Source: JASFYU01 sp045046905 (GTDB lineage Bacteria > Bacteroidota > Bacteroidia > Flavobacteriales > Flavobacteriaceae). From it: a DNA stretch of 8,582 bases. The position numbers and the translations under genes were made by a program. Each line of letters begins with the position of its first letter. The stretch's first letter is position 1. The notes below the pieces were generated by a model, which saw only the letters and a list, made by a program, of their open reading frames with translations, did not search any database and was not told the DNA's origin. Positions 6,149-8,582 of this stretch are shown piece by piece. The stretch is taken from NCBI GenBank assembly GCA_045046905.1, contig JASFYU010000092.1:1-8582 (forward strand), read 5' to 3'.

Positions 6149-6433
6149 TTATCAGGGTCTTTTAAGATGACCGTGCTAAGATAGTTAATAATTTTCGAAA
6201 TTGCTATGCGTGCATAGTAAATTTTGATTTTTTTGACCTTGGCAAACTCTGAATTGATATATATTTTCATATTTTTGCTTGCATTCTAGGAAAACTGCTT
6301 CTGGGTAAGGCAAAGGTATTAAAGCAAGTAATTACACATATTGAAACACAGGCTTAGCGGTTATAGGCAAGTAGTGAGATGTCAAGCCCACTGGTGGAAA
6401 TAATTTTGAGCAAAGAAATAACTATAGGTATAC
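6149..6433. promoter_or_regulatory. Divergent intergenic region between etfB and pdhB
   Basis: This 285-bp region must contain the promoters of both divergent genes. For pdhB, a TTG at 6239-6241, 18 bases and TATATTTT (6260-6267) form one candidate; TATTTTTG (6270-6277) fits TAnnTTTG exactly but lacks a well-spaced TTTG. For etfB, TTTG (minus strand, 6246-6243) lies 23 bases from TACTATGC (6219-6212), which is wider than usual. No coding sequence is seen. The pdhB leader would be about 150-165 bases, long enough to hold regulation, but I recognise no riboswitch in it. Confidence 0.45.
6201..6220. promoter_or_regulatory. Palindromic operator candidate
   Basis: CTATGC (6204-6209), GT, GCATAG (6212-6217) form a perfect six-base dyad, extended by TT and AA at the outer ends with one mismatched position. 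Size and symmetry suit a dimeric repressor or activator. It overlaps the possible -7 element of etfB. The regulator is not identifiable from this window. Confidence 0.4.
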
Positions 6434-7411
6434 ATGAAGACAATACAGTTTAGAGAGGCGATAGCGGAGGCCATGTCAGAGGAAATGCGTAGAGATGAAT
6501 CTATTTATTTGATGGGTGAGGAAGTAGCTGAATACAATGGGGCCTATAAGGCCTCAAAAGGAATGTTAGCCGAATTTGGTGCCAAAAGAGTCATTGATAC
6601 CCCGATTTCAGAATTGGGTTTTGCAGGTATCGCCATTGGTTCTACCATGACGGGGAATAGGCCTATCATCGAATACATGACTTTTAACTTTGCATTGGTA
6701 GGTATTGACCAAATTATAAATAATGCGGCGAAAATTAGACAAATGTCAGGTGGGCAATTTCCTTGTCCCATAGTTTTTAGGGGCCCTACGGGTTCGGCCG
6801 GACAATTAGGTGCAACGCATTCTCAGGCTTTTGAAAGTTGGTTTGCAAATTGCCCAGGGCTTAAGGTGGTTGTGCCTTCTAATCCGAAAGATGCCAAAGG
6901 TCTTTTAAAATCGGCTATTCGCGATGATGACCCGGTCATTTTTATGGAATCTGAACAGATGTACGGCGATAAAGGTGAAGTTCCTGAAGGAGAATACACT
7001 ATTCCCATAGGGGTGGCTGATATTCGTCGTGAAGGTAGTGATGTAACTATTGTTTCCTTTGGTAAAATTATAAAGGAAGCGGATAAGGCTGCCGATGAAT
7101 TGGCGAAAGAGAATATTAGTTGTGAGATAATTGATTTACGCACCGTGAAGCCTTTGGATTATGAGGCTATTTTGAAATCGGTCAAAAAGACGAATCGATT
7201 AGTAATATTGGAAGAAGCATGGCCTTTTGGAAATGTAGCTACTGAAATTACATATCATATTCAGGCTAATGCTTTTGACTATTTAGACGCTCCTATTCAA
7301 AAAATCAACACTGCCGATACTCCGGCGCCCTATTCGCCAGAATTGTTGGCTGAATGGCTGCCCAATCATCAAGATGTAATCAAGGCTGTTAAGAAAGTGT
7401 TATATAAATAA
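6434..7411 (+). CDS. pdhB: Pyruvate dehydrogenase E1 component subunit beta
   Basis: The 325-residue protein is the beta subunit of the alpha2-beta2 type E1 of the pyruvate dehydrogenase complex, which decarboxylates pyruvate using thiamine diphosphate and passes the acetyl group to lipoyl-E2. The transketolase-like pyrimidine-binding domain (1 to about 180) has MGEEVAEYNGAYKAS (27-41), the cofactor-activating Glu60 in ISELGFAGIAIG, and His129 in GATHSQAFESWF, aligning with the active-site His of human E1-beta. The C-terminal domain (about 190-320) holds IDLRTVKPLD and EEAWPFGNVA. The wording GAYKAS and TADTPAPYS favours PDH over branched-chain dehydrogenase, but specificity for pyruvate is inferred. 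No alpha subunit or E2 gene lies in the window, so the partners must be encoded elsewhere. The gene appears monocistronic: a strong terminator follows 27 bases after the stop. Confidence 0.95.
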   Translation: MKTIQFREAIAEAMSEEMRRDESIYLMGEEVAEYNGAYKASKGMLAEFGAKRVIDTPISELGFAGIAIGSTMTGNRPIIEYMTFNFALVGIDQIINNAAKIRQMSGGQFPCPIVFRGPTGSAGQLGATHSQAFESWFANCPGLKVVVPSNPKDAKGLLKSAIRDDDPVIFMESEQMYGDKGEVPEGEYTIPIGVADIRREGSDVTIVSFGKIIKEADKAADELAKENISCEIIDLRTVKPLDYEAILKSVKKTNRLVILEEAWPFGNVATEITYHIQANAFDYLDAPIQKINTADTPAPYSPELLAEWLPNHQDVIKAVKKVLYK

Positions 7412-7438
7412 GACAACTCATTTTGTAAAGCTACATTT

Positions 7439-7473
7439 GCTTCGTCGACCAAAGGTTGACGAAGCTTTTTTTT
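7439..7473 (+). terminator. Rho-independent terminator of pdhB
   Basis: GCTTCGTCGACC (7439-7450) and GGTTGACGAAGC (7454-7465) form a 12-pair stem with one G-U pair and an AAA loop, followed by eight T (7466-7473). This is a textbook intrinsic terminator 27 bases after the pdhB stop, and it isolates pdhB from the next gene. Confidence 0.92.
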
Positions 7474-7485
7474 ATTGGTACGTTA

Positions 7486-7516
7486 TTTGATAAAACAATA
7501 TTAGGAATCTAAATTG
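7486..7516 (+). promoter_or_regulatory. Candidate promoter of the DUF5686 gene
   Basis: TTTG (7486-7489), a 20-base spacer and TAAATTG (7510-7516) resemble the Bacteroidota TTTG / TAnnTTTG promoter, one T short in the second element. It begins 13 bases after the terminator. The predicted start site would lie at or next to the ATG at 7520, implying a leaderless or almost leaderless mRNA; otherwise the match is accidental. Confidence 0.35.
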
Positions 7517-7519
7517 TAA

Positions 7520-8582
7520 ATGAAAAATACTCTTTTTTTAATACTCCTTCTTTTTTCCTTTTTGGCAAGAGCACAGACCAAGGTGAGTGGTATTGTTTCT
7601 GATGAATTTGGCGAACCCGTGGCTTTTGCCAATGTGCTATTTAAGAACTCTACCGAGGGTACGATTACCAATGACAATGGACGATTTTATCTGGAGTCCG
7701 AAACGGATTATAAAACTTTGATAGTCTCTTTTATTGGCTATGAGGGTCGAGAAATACTGTTGACCTCAAAGGTTACTTATACGATGAACATTGTACTGGC
7801 CGAATCTACCGAGCAGCTAAATGAAGTAGTCCTCATTTCTGGTAAACAATCAAAGAGGAACAACCCGGCAGTCGATATTTTACGAAAAATATGGGCGAAG
7901 AAGCGTGAAAATGGATTGCGTAAATTTAAACAATATCGATATGACAAGTATGAGAAAATAGAGTTTGACCTCAATACCATCGATAGCGCCCTTATGAAAC
8001 GAAAGATTTTCAAGGGTCTTGAATTTGTATTCAAAGATTTGGATACTTCTAGGATTACGGGAAAAACCTATCTACCTATTTTCTTGAATGAGACCTTTTC
8101 CAAGGTTTATGGCGATAATACCATGAATGTAGAAAAGGAAGATATCATCGGAAACAAAAACTCTGGTTTTGACAACAATCAGGCCATAATTGCCTTTATA
8201 GCCGACCTGTATCAAGATTATGATATTTACGATAACTATCTAAAATTTTTTGATAAAAGTTTTACAAGCCCACTTTCGAAAACCGGTATAGATACCTATA
8301 GTTACGCCTTGAGAGATAGTGCTTTTATAGATAACAAATGGTGCTATAATATTGTGTATTATCCAAGGCGAAAAAATGAGCTTACATTTAAAGGAGATTT
8401 TTGGGTGAATGATACAACCTATGCAATAAAGAACATCAATCTTGAAGTTTCTAAAAGTGCCAATATCAACTGGGTCAAAGAAATCTATATTGAACAGGAT
8501 TTCGAAGTGGTCAATGATTCTATTTTTCTTTTAAAGAGAGACTATATGCTCAGTGATTTCAGTTTTCGGAAAAAAGAAAAAT
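7520..8582 (+). CDS. Carboxypeptidase-like regulatory domain / DUF5686 family protein (partial, 3' end outside window)
   Basis: The gene starts at the ATG at 7520 and stays open for 354 codons to the window edge. Residues 1-18 are a signal peptide (TLFLILLLFSFLARA, cleavage likely before Gln19). Residues about 20-95 are the carboxypeptidase-D-regulatory-like beta sandwich common at the start of Bacteroidota TonB-linked outer-membrane proteins, with VSGIVSDEFGEPVAFANV and ITNDNGRFYLES. NEVVLISGK (101-109) is the usual link. From about 115 on (NPAVDILRKIWAKK, and later WCYNIVYYPRRKNELTFKG) it matches my recollection of DUF5686, a large domain thought to end in an outer-membrane barrel. Family members are usually over 800 residues, so less than half is present. 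The molecular role is unknown, and no SusD-like partner is visible in the window. It is transcriptionally separated from pdhB by a terminator. Confidence 0.85.
   Translation, partial: MKNTLFLILLLFSFLARAQTKVSGIVSDEFGEPVAFANVLFKNSTEGTITNDNGRFYLESETDYKTLIVSFIGYEGREILLTSKVTYTMNIVLAESTEQLNEVVLISGKQSKRNNPAVDILRKIWAKKRENGLRKFKQYRYDKYEKIEFDLNTIDSALMKRKIFKGLEFVFKDLDTSRITGKTYLPIFLNETFSKVYGDNTMNVEKEDIIGNKNSGFDNNQAIIAFIADLYQDYDIYDNYLKFFDKSFTSPLSKTGIDTYSYALRDSAFIDNKWCYNIVYYPRRKNELTFKGDFWVNDTTYAIKNINLEVSKSANINWVKEIYIEQDFEVVNDSIFLLKRDYMLSDFSFRKKEK

Noticed and set aside
7777..8034. An 85-codon minus-strand open frame
   Set aside because: It is antisense to the DUF5686 gene, which is continuous and recognisable on the plus strand.
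1..8582. CRISPR arrays, toxin-antitoxin, phage, transposase or defence genes
   Set aside because: No regularly spaced repeats and no such proteins were found in any frame; all intact genes are metabolic, transport or envelope families.

Overview
The window is chromosomal DNA from a member of the Bacteroidota, most likely a marine Flavobacteriaceae; I cannot name the genus. The signs are low GC, A-rich start regions without classic Shine-Dalgarno sequences, candidate promoters of the TTTG / TAnnTTTG type, protein families typical of that group (a carboxypeptidase-like-domain/DUF5686 outer-membrane protein, a UVR-tailed bifunctional nuclease, a CNT nucleoside transporter with an extra N-terminal domain), and a stand-alone pyruvate dehydrogenase E1-beta gene.

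Layout. Positions 1-715 hold no intact gene. They contain an AT-rich perfect hairpin (34-60), the decayed remnant of an NTF2/SnoaL-like gene (about 298-565, plus strand) and AT-rich spacer. From 6148 down to 716, five genes lie on the minus strand, in transcription order: etfB, etfA, a bifunctional nuclease, a NupC-type nucleoside transporter, and thyA (thymidylate synthase). The nuclease stop and the transporter start overlap as TAATG, so those two are probably translationally coupled. Between transporter and thyA lie two inverted copies of a C5/G5 palindromic repeat. They flank a candidate thyA promoter, and the inner copy ends at the thyA start codon. At 6149-6433 a divergent intergenic region separates etfB from the plus-strand pdhB and carries a CTATGC-GT-GCATAG palindrome. 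pdhB ends at a clear rho-independent terminator (7439-7473). The plus-strand DUF5686 gene then begins at 7520 and runs off the right edge.

How the genes work together. EtfA and EtfB form the flavoprotein dimer that collects electrons from acyl-CoA and other dehydrogenases, and PdhB is half of the E1 enzyme that makes acetyl-CoA from pyruvate. The divergent pair therefore joins two central carbon and electron functions. The transporter and ThyA both serve nucleoside/dTMP supply, and the nuclease may add nucleic-acid turnover.

Most of the window looks like ordinary core genome. I found no CRISPR array, toxin-antitoxin module, prophage, defence island or new multi-gene system. The points most worth a second look are the C5/G5 inverted repeat pair around the thyA promoter, the extra domain fused to the transporter, the palindrome in the etfB/pdhB divergent region, and the broken NTF2-like gene.
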